From DATGWF01 sp035299585 (GTDB lineage: Bacteria > Actinomycetota > Actinomycetes > Actinomycetales > Microbacteriaceae): 20,291 nt of DNA. Below the pieces are notes generated by a model, which saw nothing but the letters and a program-made list of their open reading frames with translations, ran no database searches and was not told the origin of the DNA. Positions 6,628-13,418 of this stretch are shown here, piece by piece; position 1 is the first letter of the stretch, and each line of letters opens with the position of its first letter. The translations under genes and the position numbers were made by a program. The stretch is from NCBI GenBank assembly GCA_035299585.1, contig DATGWF010000029.1, forward strand, positions 1 to 20,291, read 5' to 3'.

Positions 6628-7248
6628 ATGACGTCCGTAAAGCCCGTCGCTCGCATCGCGTTCATCGCCGCCATCATTGGCCCCATCCAGAACATTGCAG
6701 GGTGGGCACTCGCCGGCGCTCTCTGGCCGGGCTACGACGCCGTGCGACTCACCATCAGCGACCTCGCGTCCCCGCAATCTCCGGTGCGTTGGGTGATGAC
6801 GAGCTTCTTCGTGCTCGGGTCAACACTCATCCTCATCGCGGCTCTCTATGCCCGACCGCTCGCCCTTCCGGGGCGGATGGTGCTCTTCGTTGCCGCGCTC
6901 TGCAGTTACGGTCTCACCATTTTTCCGACGCCGCTGAACGGCGTCTCCGAGCAGCACCGATTCTTCGCGATCTTGTTCTTCGCCGCCTCCGCAAGCTGGC
7001 AACTGTTCGCGATGCGCTTCCGACCAGACGCCCCGTGGGTGCTTCGCCCGGTCGCCATTGCAGTTGCGAGCATCGTTCAGGCGGCCCTCGCCATCACCTT
7101 CCTCGTCATTTGGGCGGACCCGAGCGCGGTCAATGTTGGGGTGTGGGAGCGGGTTGTCTCGTTCGTTCAGTCGTCGTATTTGTCCTTCGTCGTGCTCGTG
7201 TGTGTTGCGGCAGGGCGACGCAAAGTACGCTACATCCATGCAGCATGA
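6628..7248 (+). CDS. DUF998-like integral membrane protein
   Basis: This 206-residue protein is predicted to have about six transmembrane helices. The segment after helix 1 reads WPGYDAVRLTISDLASPQSPVRWVMTSFF, and the SDLA..W.M motif is characteristic of the DUF998 family (function unknown). Further conserved-looking features are FPTP in the first half and an EQHRFFA motif at mid-length, similar to the family's luminal/extracytoplasmic loop. The start is ATG 6628, directly after a leaderless -10 box. The 3' end overlaps the YbaK-like gene by 11 bp, and that gene has its own -10 box inside this one, so the pair may be expressed both together and separately. No substrate or activity can be inferred. 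Confidence 0.8.
   Translation: MTSVKPVARIAFIAAIIGPIQNIAGWALAGALWPGYDAVRLTISDLASPQSPVRWVMTSFFVLGSTLILIAALYARPLALPGRMVLFVAALCSYGLTIFPTPLNGVSEQHRFFAILFFAASASWQLFAMRFRPDAPWVLRPVAIAVASIVQAALAITFLVIWADPSAVNVGVWERVVSFVQSSYLSFVVLVCVAAGRRKVRYIHAA
7226..7231 (+). promoter_or_regulatory. Leaderless -10 box TACGCT for the YbaK-like gene
   Basis: TACGCT lies in the last codons of the upstream gene and is followed by six bases (ACATCC) and ATG 7238. It is identical to the box used ahead of the class IV aminotransferase gene. Confidence 0.5.
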
Positions 7249-7708
7249 AGCCGTCGATCGGGTCCGCGCGGCCCTCGCCGTCCACGACATCGAGCCGCGA
7301 GTCGTCTGGTTTGACGACGCGGTCACAACGGCCCAGCTTGCCGCCGATGCACTCGGCGTCGAGGTCGGTCAAATCGCGAACTCGCTCATCTTCACACTCG
7401 ACGACGAACCCATCCTCGTCCTAACCTCCGGCGCGCACCGCGTCGACACCGACTGGCTCGGGGAACGTCTCGGCGGTCGCATCGGCCGTGCCGACAAAGA
7501 CACGGTCAAGTCGGCCACCGGTCAAACCATTGGTGGCGTTGCACCGCTCGGCCATCTCACTACCCTGCCGACGTATATCGATGAGATGCTCGCGCGCTTT
7601 GACGAGGTGTGGGCCGCAGCGGGTCACCCCAAGTCGGTCTACGCGACGACCTTCGAGGAGCTTCTGCGGGTGACCGGCGCCGAGGTCGTCTCCGTTGAGC
7701 GGGTCTGA
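7238..7708 (+). CDS. YbaK/EbsC (ProX-like aminoacyl-tRNA deacylase) family protein
   Basis: This 156-residue protein spans one YbaK domain. Landmarks are TTAQLAADALGVEVGQIANSLIF (31-53), LTSGAHRVD (62-70) and the GGVAPLGH motif (99-106). Family members hydrolyse mischarged aminoacyl-tRNAs in trans, for example Cys-tRNA(Pro) or Ala-tRNA(Pro). In the characterised enzymes the catalytic Lys lies in an I-A/V-K-S/T-L motif. Here that position is Asn49 (IANSL), a variant I recall as common in actinobacterial homologues, so the deacylase activity should not be assumed. Longer in-frame starts (from 7058) overlap the upstream gene deeply and lack support. The TACGCT-N6-ATG arrangement argues for 7238. 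Its end overlaps the next gene by 14 bp if that gene starts at TTG 7695. Confidence 0.88.
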   Translation: MQHEAVDRVRAALAVHDIEPRVVWFDDAVTTAQLAADALGVEVGQIANSLIFTLDDEPILVLTSGAHRVDTDWLGERLGGRIGRADKDTVKSATGQTIGGVAPLGHLTTLPTYIDEMLARFDEVWAAAGHPKSVYATTFEELLRVTGAEVVSVERV

Positions 7709-8339
7709 TTCGGACCGCCGTCCCATCCGGCCGGTGAAACGGCCGGCCGGCGCCTTCGATACCGAAATCGGTGGGAGCGACCCCGCCGAACTCACTCGCG
7801 CCGCCCACGAGAGCGCCGCAGCGCTTCTCGCGCGGGCCCGGAGCGACCGCGACGGCACCGTCGGTCAACGGATGACCGCGTGGGTTGACGAACACGGCCT
7901 CGACACCCTCGCGGAACTGTGGTCGCGCGCCCACCCTGCGAGTCTGCCCGGGGCACTCTGGCGGGTGTATGTCGTACGTTCCGTCATCGTTCAGCAGGGC
8001 GCCGAGACCGCTCTCGCCTTCGAACGCGGTCGGGCACAGATTCCCGGCATCGACCCGGTCATTGCCGGTGCTGCCACACCGGCCGGCCCAGGTGAAATTC
8101 GAGTTGTCGCCGAAGAAATTCTGCGCGGAGTGTACGCCGGCGATGTCGCCCACGCGTTCGAGCGAGCGGGTGCCTTCGCCCGGGTCTGCAGTGCCGGCTA
8201 CATCGACCTCGCTCACGACGCCGAACCCACCGAACCCGAGCGGGCCAGTGTCCTCACCACGCGAGCAGACCGGCTCGCGCTGGTTGCGAGTGAACTCGGT
8301 GCCTGCGCTCGGCTCTGGCGAATCGGCTCACTCGACTAG
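7695..8339 (+). CDS. Uncharacterised conserved protein (Microbacteriaceae-type)
   Basis: This 214-residue soluble protein, Ala- and Arg-rich and mostly helical, has no signal peptide or membrane segment. The N-terminal PVKRPAGAFD, AAHESAAALLARARSD, DEHGLDTLAELWSRAHPASLPGALWRVYVVR and a C-terminal TRADRLALVASELGACARLWR are the most structured parts. I recall homologues of this shape in related actinobacteria but no established function; some carry dubious transferred names. The start is uncertain: TTG 7695 has a GAGG element about 8 nt upstream and overlaps the YbaK-like gene, while GTG 7734 (MKRPAGAFD) is a reasonable alternative. Overlap with the upstream gene suggests co-translation. There is no clear terminator; the 141-base gap after it holds the structured RNA candidate. 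Confidence 0.78.
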   Translation: MSGSDSDRRPIRPVKRPAGAFDTEIGGSDPAELTRAAHESAAALLARARSDRDGTVGQRMTAWVDEHGLDTLAELWSRAHPASLPGALWRVYVVRSVIVQQGAETALAFERGRAQIPGIDPVIAGAATPAGPGEIRVVAEEILRGVYAGDVAHAFERAGAFARVCSAGYIDLAHDAEPTEPERASVLTTRADRLALVASELGACARLWRIGSLD

Positions 8340-8371
8340 GGGAAGGCAGCTCGGCCCACCCCTTCAGCGCC

Positions 8372-8377
8372 TAAGCT
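8372..8377 (+). promoter_or_regulatory. -10 box TAAGCT ahead of the structured intergenic element
   Basis: TAAGCT fits TANNNT and lies 33 bp after the stop of the preceding gene. A start 6-7 nt downstream (about 8384) falls exactly at the first base of the long-range helix described for the RNA candidate. No good -35 is visible. Confidence 0.35.
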
Positions 8378-8383
8378 AGAGGG

Positions 8384-8466
8384 TGCCGGGCCGCAGTAAC
8401 CCCGGGCTCCAATATTTGCCGCTGCGAGCGGCCTCGCGCCGAGAGGCGTTCTGCGGCTCGGTTTTC
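8384..8466 (+). ncRNA. Candidate small structured RNA (about 80 nt) with closing helix and U-run
   Basis: CCGGGCCGCAG (8386-8396) pairs with CTGCGGCTCGG (8451-8461) over 11 bp with a single G-U wobble. Enclosed are GCCGCT-GCG-AGCGGC (8418-8432, 6-bp stem) and CGCC-GAGA-GGCG (8437-8448, GNRA-type tetraloop). This gives a three-way junction with a 21-nt single-stranded arm (8397-8417). TTTT (8462-8465) follows at once, as in an intrinsic terminator. The G-U pair would be an A-C mismatch on the opposite strand, which favours plus-strand transcription. A -10 box lies upstream and the promoter of the next gene begins just after. It does not match SRP RNA, tmRNA or a riboswitch I know. It could instead be an elaborate terminator for the upstream gene. 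Confidence 0.45.
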
Positions 8467-8468
8467 GT

Positions 8469-8474
8469 TACGCT
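8469..8474 (+). promoter_or_regulatory. Leaderless -10 box TACGCT for the class IV aminotransferase gene
   Basis: TACGCT is followed by six bases (GGGCGC) and ATG 8481, with no Shine-Dalgarno. It starts three bases after the U-run of the structured element, so that element would not be part of this gene's leader. Confidence 0.55.
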
Positions 8475-8480
8475 GGGCGC

Positions 8481-9368
8481 ATGAGTGCAACGTTCACGCT
8501 GCTGATTCACCCGGCTCCACATGACGACGTCCGAGCAGACTGGTCGGACAGTTTTCGCGAGGTTGACCTCGCCGAACCGGCGCTTCGAGTTGGCGAGCTC
8601 AGCACGCAACGCGGCGATGGCATCTTCGAAACAATCGGCCTCGTCGATGGCCACGCGCAAGAGGTCGGACCACACTTGGACCGGCTGGCCCATTCCGCTC
8701 GACTCAGCGACCTCGACATGCCGAATCGTGACCAGTGGCGCGCGGCCGTTGCACTCGCCGAGCAGCGGATGCCAGCCAGAGGCGAGTTCGCCATTCGCCT
8801 CGTTCTGAGCCGCGGAGTCGAGAACGGGCCCGCGCCGACGGCGTGGCTCGTCGCGCAGCCCGCTGCCAACAATGCGGCCATTCGCGCAAACGGCATGGCC
8901 GTCGTCACGTTGAATCGTGGATTTGCGCGCGACACCGCCGAAAACGCGCCGTGGTTGCTTCTCGGTGCGAAGACGCTGTCCTACGCCATCAACATGGCGG
9001 CAATCCGGGAGGCGAAGCGTCGGGGCGCGGGGGATGCGTTGTTTGTATCGAGCGACGGCTACCTGCTCGAGGGTCCGACGTCCTCGCTCATTATTCGTCG
9101 GAACGGGGTGTACGAGACGCCGGCGCCGAGCGGATCGATTCTGCACGGAACGACCCAGCTGAGCCTGTTTGAGTTTCTCGAAGGTCGCGGCGACGCCACT
9201 GCCTACCGTGACATTCCGGTGTCGGACTTGGCCGAGGTCGACGCAGCCTGGTTGGTCTCAAGCGTTCGACTCGCGGTCGGCATCACGGCGATTGATGGCC
9301 GCAAGATTCCTTTCGACGTCGAGGCAACCGCGGACTTCAACCGCTACCTGCTGAGTCCGCGCGACTAA
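8481..9368 (+). CDS. pabC: Class IV PLP aminotransferase, probable aminodeoxychorismate lyase
   Basis: This 295-residue cytosolic protein has the fold-type IV PLP signature. RGDGIFETI (44-52) is followed by the arginine-containing RLVLSRG (106-112), the PLP lysine in GAKTLSYAINMAA (Lys164), GDALFVSSDGYLLEGPTSSLII with Glu197 contacting the cofactor ring, and a GTT turn (223-225). Family members are branched-chain and D-amino acid aminotransferases and aminodeoxychorismate lyase (4-amino-4-deoxychorismate to p-aminobenzoate and pyruvate, folate synthesis). Length and the RGDGIFET motif favour PabC, but class IV specificity is hard to read from sequence. It is monocistronic: leaderless start at 8481 and only 6 bp to the convergent pstB stop, so termination of the two transcripts must overlap. 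Confidence 0.8.
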   Translation: MSATFTLLIHPAPHDDVRADWSDSFREVDLAEPALRVGELSTQRGDGIFETIGLVDGHAQEVGPHLDRLAHSARLSDLDMPNRDQWRAAVALAEQRMPARGEFAIRLVLSRGVENGPAPTAWLVAQPAANNAAIRANGMAVVTLNRGFARDTAENAPWLLLGAKTLSYAINMAAIREAKRRGAGDALFVSSDGYLLEGPTSSLIIRRNGVYETPAPSGSILHGTTQLSLFEFLEGRGDATAYRDIPVSDLAEVDAAWLVSSVRLAVGITAIDGRKIPFDVEATADFNRYLLSPRD

Positions 9369-9374
9369 ACCGCG

Positions 9375-10154
9375 CTATCCGAAGCGACCGGAGATGTAGT
9401 CCTCGGTGGACTTCTCGCTCGGGTTCGAGAACATCACCGCGGTGTCGTTCACTTCGATGAGCTTGCCCGGTTGACCGGTTCCGGCGATATTGAAGAACGC
9501 CGTGCGGTCGCTCACGCGCGAAGCCTGCTGCATGTTGTGGGTCACGATAACAATCGTGAACTCGTTCTTGAGTTCTTCGATGAGGTCCTCGATGGCGAGG
9601 GTCGAAATGGGGTCAAGCGCCGAGCACGGCTCGTCCATGAGGATCACATCGGGCTTGACCGCGATGGTGCGCGCGATGCACAGTCGCTGCTGCTGACCGC
9701 CCGACAGTGACGAGCCGGGCTTGCCGAGACGATCCTTCACCTCGTTCCAAAGGTTTGCGCCGCGAAGGGACTGTTCGACGATGTCAGCCGCGTCTTGCTT
9801 CGACAGCTTCGTATTGTTGAGCCGCACGCCGGCGAGGACGTTCTCCGCGATGGTCATCGTGGGGAAAGGGTTCGGGCGCTGAAACACCATGCCAACCTCG
9901 CGCCGAACGAGTACCGGGTCGACTCCCGGAGCATAGAGGTCGTTCCCGTCGATGCGCACCGTGCCGGCGACCCGTGCGCCCGGGATGACTTCGTGCATGC
10001 GGTTGAGGGTGCGCAAGAAGGTTGACTTGCCGCAGCCAGACGGGCCGATGAGGGCCGTCACCGATCGCGGTTCGATGGTCATGTTGACGCCCTCGACGGC
10101 AAGGAAGTTGCCGTAGTACACGTTGAGGTCTTCGACTTCAATGCGCTTTGACAT
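9375..10154 (-). CDS. pstB: Phosphate ABC transporter ATP-binding protein PstB
   Basis: This 259-residue protein has the standard PstB length. Motifs in order are Walker A GPSGCGKST (37-45), Q-loop FQRPNPFP (91-98), signature LSGGQQQR (150-157), Walker B ILMDEP (171-176), D-loop SALDP and the switch histidine His206 (THNM). The PstB-typical FQRPNPFPTM and DEPCSALDPI strings make the identification secure. It is the cytoplasmic ATPase that drives PstCA-mediated phosphate import and is also part of phosphate signalling. The start ATG 10154 has AGAAGGAA a few bases upstream, in the 20-bp gap after pstA. It is the last gene of the pstSCAB operon and ends 6 bp from the convergent pabC gene. Confidence 0.97.
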   Translation of the reverse strand: MSKRIEVEDLNVYYGNFLAVEGVNMTIEPRSVTALIGPSGCGKSTFLRTLNRMHEVIPGARVAGTVRIDGNDLYAPGVDPVLVRREVGMVFQRPNPFPTMTIAENVLAGVRLNNTKLSKQDAADIVEQSLRGANLWNEVKDRLGKPGSSLSGGQQQRLCIARTIAVKPDVILMDEPCSALDPISTLAIEDLIEELKNEFTIVIVTHNMQQASRVSDRTAFFNIAGTGQPGKLIEVNDTAVMFSNPSEKSTEDYISGRFG

Positions 10155-10174
10155 GGGGTTCCTTCTGTTCGGGA

Positions 10175-11239
10175 TTAGCGCTCACCCTTGGGGGCGGCAA
10201 GCTTGGCAATGATGCGTGCGCCGATGTTGAGCAACGCGACGATGAGGATGAGGGTGAGGGCGCCGGTCCAGGCGCGGTCAATGTACGCCTGCGAGTCTGT
10301 GCCCTGGTTCATGTATTGCGTGTAGACGAACACCGGCAGGGTCATCATGCGCTCGGCGAACAGGTTGTAGTTCATGCTCGCCGTCGCGCCGGCAACCAGT
10401 AGGAGCGGGGCGGTTTCACCGATGATGCGCGAGATGGAAATCATCACGCCCGTGACGATGCCGGCGACCGCGGTCGGAAGCACGACCTTGACGATGGTGC
10501 GCCACTTGGGCACGCCGAGGGCGAGCGAGGCCTCGCGGAGCTCGCTCGGCACGAGCCGGAGCATTTCCTCGGTGGAGCGCACGACGACCGGAATCATCAG
10601 CAGGGACAGAGCGATGGCACCACCGAATCCGGCGCGGTAGCCGGGGTCCTGGAATACCAGCGAGAGCAGCGCGTAGGCGAACAGGCCCGCGACGATTGAC
10701 GGGATACCGGTCATCACGTCGACCAGAAATGTCACGATGCGTGCCATCCGGCCCGTGCCGTATTCGACGAGATAAATCGCGGTCATCAGACCGATTGGCA
10801 CCGAGATGATGATGGCGGCCCCGGTGATGAACAGCGTCCCGACAATCGCGGCGAGCGCGCCGCCGCCTGCGCCAACGACGTTGCGCATCGACCAGGTAAA
10901 GAATGTCGCATCGAAGCGGGCAAGGCCATTGACGAAGGCAGTGACGGCGAGCGATATCAGCGGAACAAGGGCGAGCAAAAAGGCGGCGGTCACCGCGGCC
11001 GTCATCAAGCGATCGAGGGCGCGACGACGCCCCTCAACGACCCGTGAAATCGCCCAACTTGCAGCAAGGTAGAGCGCGCCGGCCGCAACGACGAGGCCGA
11101 TGATGTTGAGTGCGCTGCCGTTGCTTGCGGCGATGAGGCCGAAGAGCGCGGTCGATACGGCGAGCGAAGCGGCGAGGAGGCCCCACAGGGCGGCCGGGGC
11201 GAGTCGGCCCGCGGTGAGCGTGTTCGGAGTGTGGCTCAT
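10175..11239 (-). CDS. pstA: Phosphate ABC transporter permease PstA
   Basis: This 354-residue membrane protein contains the MetI-type permease domain. The EAA loop is REASLALGVPKWRTIVKVVLP, the ATPase contact site. GIPSIVAGLFAYALLSL, VRSTEEMLRLVPSELREASLALG and SRIIGETAPLLLVAG are PstA hallmarks. The first 75 residues add about two helices (LAPAALWGLLAASLAVSTALFG and ALNIIGLVVAAGALYLAASW) ahead of the usual core, an N-terminal extension seen in many actinobacterial PstA proteins. With PstC it forms the inner-membrane phosphate channel. Its ATG overlaps the TGA of pstC (ATGA, 11236-11239), giving translational coupling. Confidence 0.96.
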   Translation of the reverse strand: MSHTPNTLTAGRLAPAALWGLLAASLAVSTALFGLIAASNGSALNIIGLVVAAGALYLAASWAISRVVEGRRRALDRLMTAAVTAAFLLALVPLISLAVTAFVNGLARFDATFFTWSMRNVVGAGGGALAAIVGTLFITGAAIIISVPIGLMTAIYLVEYGTGRMARIVTFLVDVMTGIPSIVAGLFAYALLSLVFQDPGYRAGFGGAIALSLLMIPVVVRSTEEMLRLVPSELREASLALGVPKWRTIVKVVLPTAVAGIVTGVMISISRIIGETAPLLLVAGATASMNYNLFAERMMTLPVFVYTQYMNQGTDSQAYIDRAWTGALTLILIVALLNIGARIIAKLAAPKGER

Positions 11240-12171
11240 TCGGTTGCTCCCGAAAACTCCTTGAATCGAGCGACGATGGCCCGGGCAATCATGTTGACGG
11301 CCAGGGTGATGACGAACAGCACGAGACCGGTCGCGATCAGCAGATTGACTCCAAGCCCGGATGCCTCCGGGAAGTTGAGGGCAATGTTCGCCGCGATGGT
11401 GTTCGGGTTCTGAGACGTGAGCAGGAAGAACGAGATGACGGCCGAGGGCGAGAGCACCATCGCGACCGCCATGGTTTCGCCGAGGGCGCGGCCGAGCCCG
11501 AGCATCGCGGCCGAGATGATTCCGGGGCGGCCGAAGGGCAAGACCGTCATGCGCACCATTTCCCAGCGGGTGGCTCCGAGCGCGAGTGCGGCTTCTTCGC
11601 GGAGACGCGGAGTTTGGAGAAACACCTCGCGGCAGAGCGCGGTGATGATCGGCAGCACCATAACGGCGAGCACGATAGCGACGGTGAGGATGGTGCGGCC
11701 GGTCCCGGAGACGGGGCCGGCCAACAGCGGAATCCAGCCGAAGGACTCGCTGAGCGAGACATAGAACGGCTGAACCAGGGGTGCGAGGACCGTGATTCCC
11801 CAGAGGCCATAGACGACCGATGGAACCGCCGCGAGCAAGTCGATGACATAGCCGAGACCTTGAGCGAGGCGTCGCGGCGCGTAGTGCGAAATGAACAGGG
11901 CGATGCCGATGGCCACAGGTACGGCCATGAGGAGTGCCAGCACAGCGGCCCAGACCGTGCCGAACGCAAACGGAGCGACATACGACCAGAATGATTCGGC
12001 CTTCGCGCCGTAGGTTTCGGCGGGAGCGCCCAGCGCGGGGAGTGCCTCGACGATGAGGAACAGCGCGACTGCGGCGAGCACGACGAGTATGAGCGCGCCG
12101 GCCGTTACCGCGGCACCGCGGAAAACGCGGTCACCCAGCCGCGCCTTCCCGGCGACTGTCGCTACCGTCAT
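11236..12171 (-). CDS. pstC: Phosphate ABC transporter permease PstC
   Basis: This 311-residue membrane protein is predicted to have six helices. DRVFRGAAVTAGALILVVLAAVALFLIVEALPAL opens the permease. VIDLLAAVPSVVYGLWG and the EAA loop REEAALALGATRWEMVRMTVLPFGRPGI, followed by RALGETMAVAMVL, are typical of PstC. It pairs with PstA to form the phosphate channel in the cytoplasmic membrane. The start ATG 12171 has only a weak purine-rich stretch (GAAAGCGA) upstream. A strong 11-bp hairpin in the 60-bp gap from pstS probably lowers expression of the permease genes relative to the binding protein. Confidence 0.96.
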   Translation of the reverse strand: MTVATVAGKARLGDRVFRGAAVTAGALILVVLAAVALFLIVEALPALGAPAETYGAKAESFWSYVAPFAFGTVWAAVLALLMAVPVAIGIALFISHYAPRRLAQGLGYVIDLLAAVPSVVYGLWGITVLAPLVQPFYVSLSESFGWIPLLAGPVSGTGRTILTVAIVLAVMVLPIITALCREVFLQTPRLREEAALALGATRWEMVRMTVLPFGRPGIISAAMLGLGRALGETMAVAMVLSPSAVISFFLLTSQNPNTIAANIALNFPEASGLGVNLLIATGLVLFVITLAVNMIARAIVARFKEFSGATE

Positions 12172-12195
12172 GATGATTCGCTTTCGTTATTGGGT

Positions 12196-12224
12196 GGTCC
12201 GGCCGCTCGCGGCGCGGCCGGACC
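12196..12224 (-). promoter_or_regulatory. Strong pstS-pstC intergenic stem-loop
   Basis: GGTCCGGCCGC (12196-12206) and GCGGCCGGACC (12214-12224) are perfect 11-bp complements around a 7-base loop, beginning 7 bases after the pstS stop codon. No U-run follows, so partial attenuation or protection of the pstS 3' end from decay is more likely than full termination. It would yield more binding protein than permease. Confidence 0.6.
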
Positions 12225-12231
12225 GATGCTC

Positions 12232-13317
12232 TTACTGAATCGAGGCGGCGACTCGAATGGCTTCCTTCTCGATGTCGCCGGTCAACGGTGCCGATCCTGC
12301 AGCGCCAGCTGCAATCAATTGCCCGGTCGAGCTCACGAGGAAACTCGCGTACGCGTTCACGAGCTTGCCGACCTCGGCGTCAGCGTACTGCTGGCAGACG
12401 ATGAGGTAGCTCACGAGCACGAGCGGGTAGGCCTTCGAGTCGGTCGTGGTGCGGTTGATCTTGAAGGTGAGGTCGTTGTCGGCGCGGCCCGAGACCTTCT
12501 CCGAACCGGCCAGTGCGGCGGCAGCGGCCTCGGCCGACGGGGCCACGAACGCGTCGCCGACCTTGAGTTTTGCGATGCCGAGCTTGCCGGCCTTCGAGAG
12601 GTCGGCGTAGCCGATGGTGTTGCTACCGTTGGTCACGGTGTCGATCAGGCCCGAGGTGCCGTTGGCGCCCTCGCCGCCCTCGAGCGGCCACTTGCCATCG
12701 GGCTTGCTCGTCCACGCCTCCGGGGCGGCCTTCGAGAGATAGTCGGTGAAGTTCTTGGTGGTGCCGGAGTCGTCCGAACGGTGCACCGCGGTGATGGTGG
12801 CCGCAGGGAGCTTCGCCCCGGGGTTGAGCGCGACGATAGCCGGATCATTCCACTGGGTGATGGCGCCGGAGAACACCTTGGCAACGGTCTCGGCATCAAG
12901 GTTCAGATCGTCGACGCCCTCAACGTTGAAGACCACGGCAATTGGCGAGTTGTAGACCGGGATGTTGATGGCCGAGGTGCCGGTCGCGCACATTGCGAAC
13001 GTTCCCGTGAGCTCGTCGTCCGAGAGTGCCGAGTCGGATCCGGCGAACTGTACGCCGCCCGAGATGAACGCCTTGCGGCCCGCTCCCGAACCCGAGGGGT
13101 CATAGTTCACCGTCAGGCCGCTGGACGTGCCTTGGAATGCGGCAATCCATGCCTCTTGAGCGGAACCCTGCGCCGACGAACCAGCGCCATTGAGAGTTCC
13201 CGAAAGCTGAGATTCGCCACCGGAGAATCCCGGTGCTTCATTCACGGCGCAGCCGGTCAAGCCGGCAAGGATAATCGCCGAGAACGCGGCGGTGACGACC
13301 TTTCGAGCAGAACGCAT
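12232..13317 (-). CDS. pstS: Phosphate-binding lipoprotein PstS
   Basis: This 361-residue protein starts at ATG 13317, with AAGGGG 5 nt upstream. A longer in-frame start at 13356 would add 13 polar residues ahead of the signal peptide and is rejected. The signal peptide MRSARKVVTAAFSAIILAGL ends in the lipobox LTGC (lipidated Cys23), so the mature protein is tethered to the outer face of the membrane. The phosphate-binding fold shows GAGSSAQ (start of domain 1), DPSGSGAGRKAFISGGVQFAGSDSALSDDEL (ligand loop and GSDS), and a hinge-side RSDDSGTTKNFTDYL. It captures phosphate for PstCA/PstB. It is the first gene of the operon and is preceded by a PHO box, so induction by phosphate starvation through PhoP is expected. 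Confidence 0.97.
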   Translation of the reverse strand: MRSARKVVTAAFSAIILAGLTGCAVNEAPGFSGGESQLSGTLNGAGSSAQGSAQEAWIAAFQGTSSGLTVNYDPSGSGAGRKAFISGGVQFAGSDSALSDDELTGTFAMCATGTSAINIPVYNSPIAVVFNVEGVDDLNLDAETVAKVFSGAITQWNDPAIVALNPGAKLPAATITAVHRSDDSGTTKNFTDYLSKAAPEAWTSKPDGKWPLEGGEGANGTSGLIDTVTNGSNTIGYADLSKAGKLGIAKLKVGDAFVAPSAEAAAAALAGSEKVSGRADNDLTFKINRTTTDSKAYPLVLVSYLIVCQQYADAEVGKLVNAYASFLVSSTGQLIAAGAAGSAPLTGDIEKEAIRVAASIQ

Positions 13318-13344
13318 TCGAACCCCTTCATGAGATACCGGACC

Positions 13345-13357
13345 GGTGTCCGACACC
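13345..13357. repeat. Dyad GGTGTC-C-GACACC at the predicted pstS transcript start
   Basis: GGTGTC (13345-13350), one base, GACACC (13352-13357): a perfect 6-bp dyad where the pstS transcript is predicted to begin (about 13354). The one-base spacer rules out a normal hairpin loop at full pairing, so a protein site is the simpler reading. Function unknown. Confidence 0.3.
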
Positions 13358-13360
13358 TTG

Positions 13361-13366
13361 AAGCTA
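13361..13366 (-). promoter_or_regulatory. -10 box TAGCTT of the pst operon
   Basis: On the minus strand TAGCTT fits TANNNT and sits about 24 bp downstream of the nearest PHO-box unit. The activator site would therefore overlap or flank the -35 region, the usual class of PhoP-activated promoter. The implied 5' leader is about 37 nt. Confidence 0.45.
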
Positions 13367-13389
13367 TGGAACCTTCGTGACGAGTGTGG

Positions 13390-13415
13390 GGTGAACGGGT
13401 GAACGAAAGGTGAAC
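13390..13415 (-). promoter_or_regulatory. PHO box: three GTTCACC direct repeats upstream of pstS
   Basis: Read on the minus strand, GTTCACC occurs three times without mismatch (13415-13409, 13404-13398, 13396-13390), with repeat starts 11 and 8 bases apart. G(T/G)TCACC units in 11-bp direct repeat are the known PhoP operator of Streptomyces, and pstS is a standard PhoP target. The site lies between the upstream fusion gene's stop codon and the pstS promoter. Confidence 0.85.
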
Positions 13416-13418
13416 GAT

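Noticed and set aside
7058..7237. Longer start for the YbaK-like protein
   Set aside because: The extension overlaps the DUF998-like gene for 180 bases and reads as a Ser/Arg-rich shadow.
8384..8466. Structured element as SRP RNA, tmRNA or a known riboswitch
   Set aside because: No SRP apical-loop sequence, no tRNA-like end, and no aptamer core that I recognise; left as an unnamed candidate.
12190..13380. Plus-strand open frame of 396 residues opposite pstS
   Set aside because: pstS is certain on the other strand; this frame has no recognisable motif and simply mirrors its codons.
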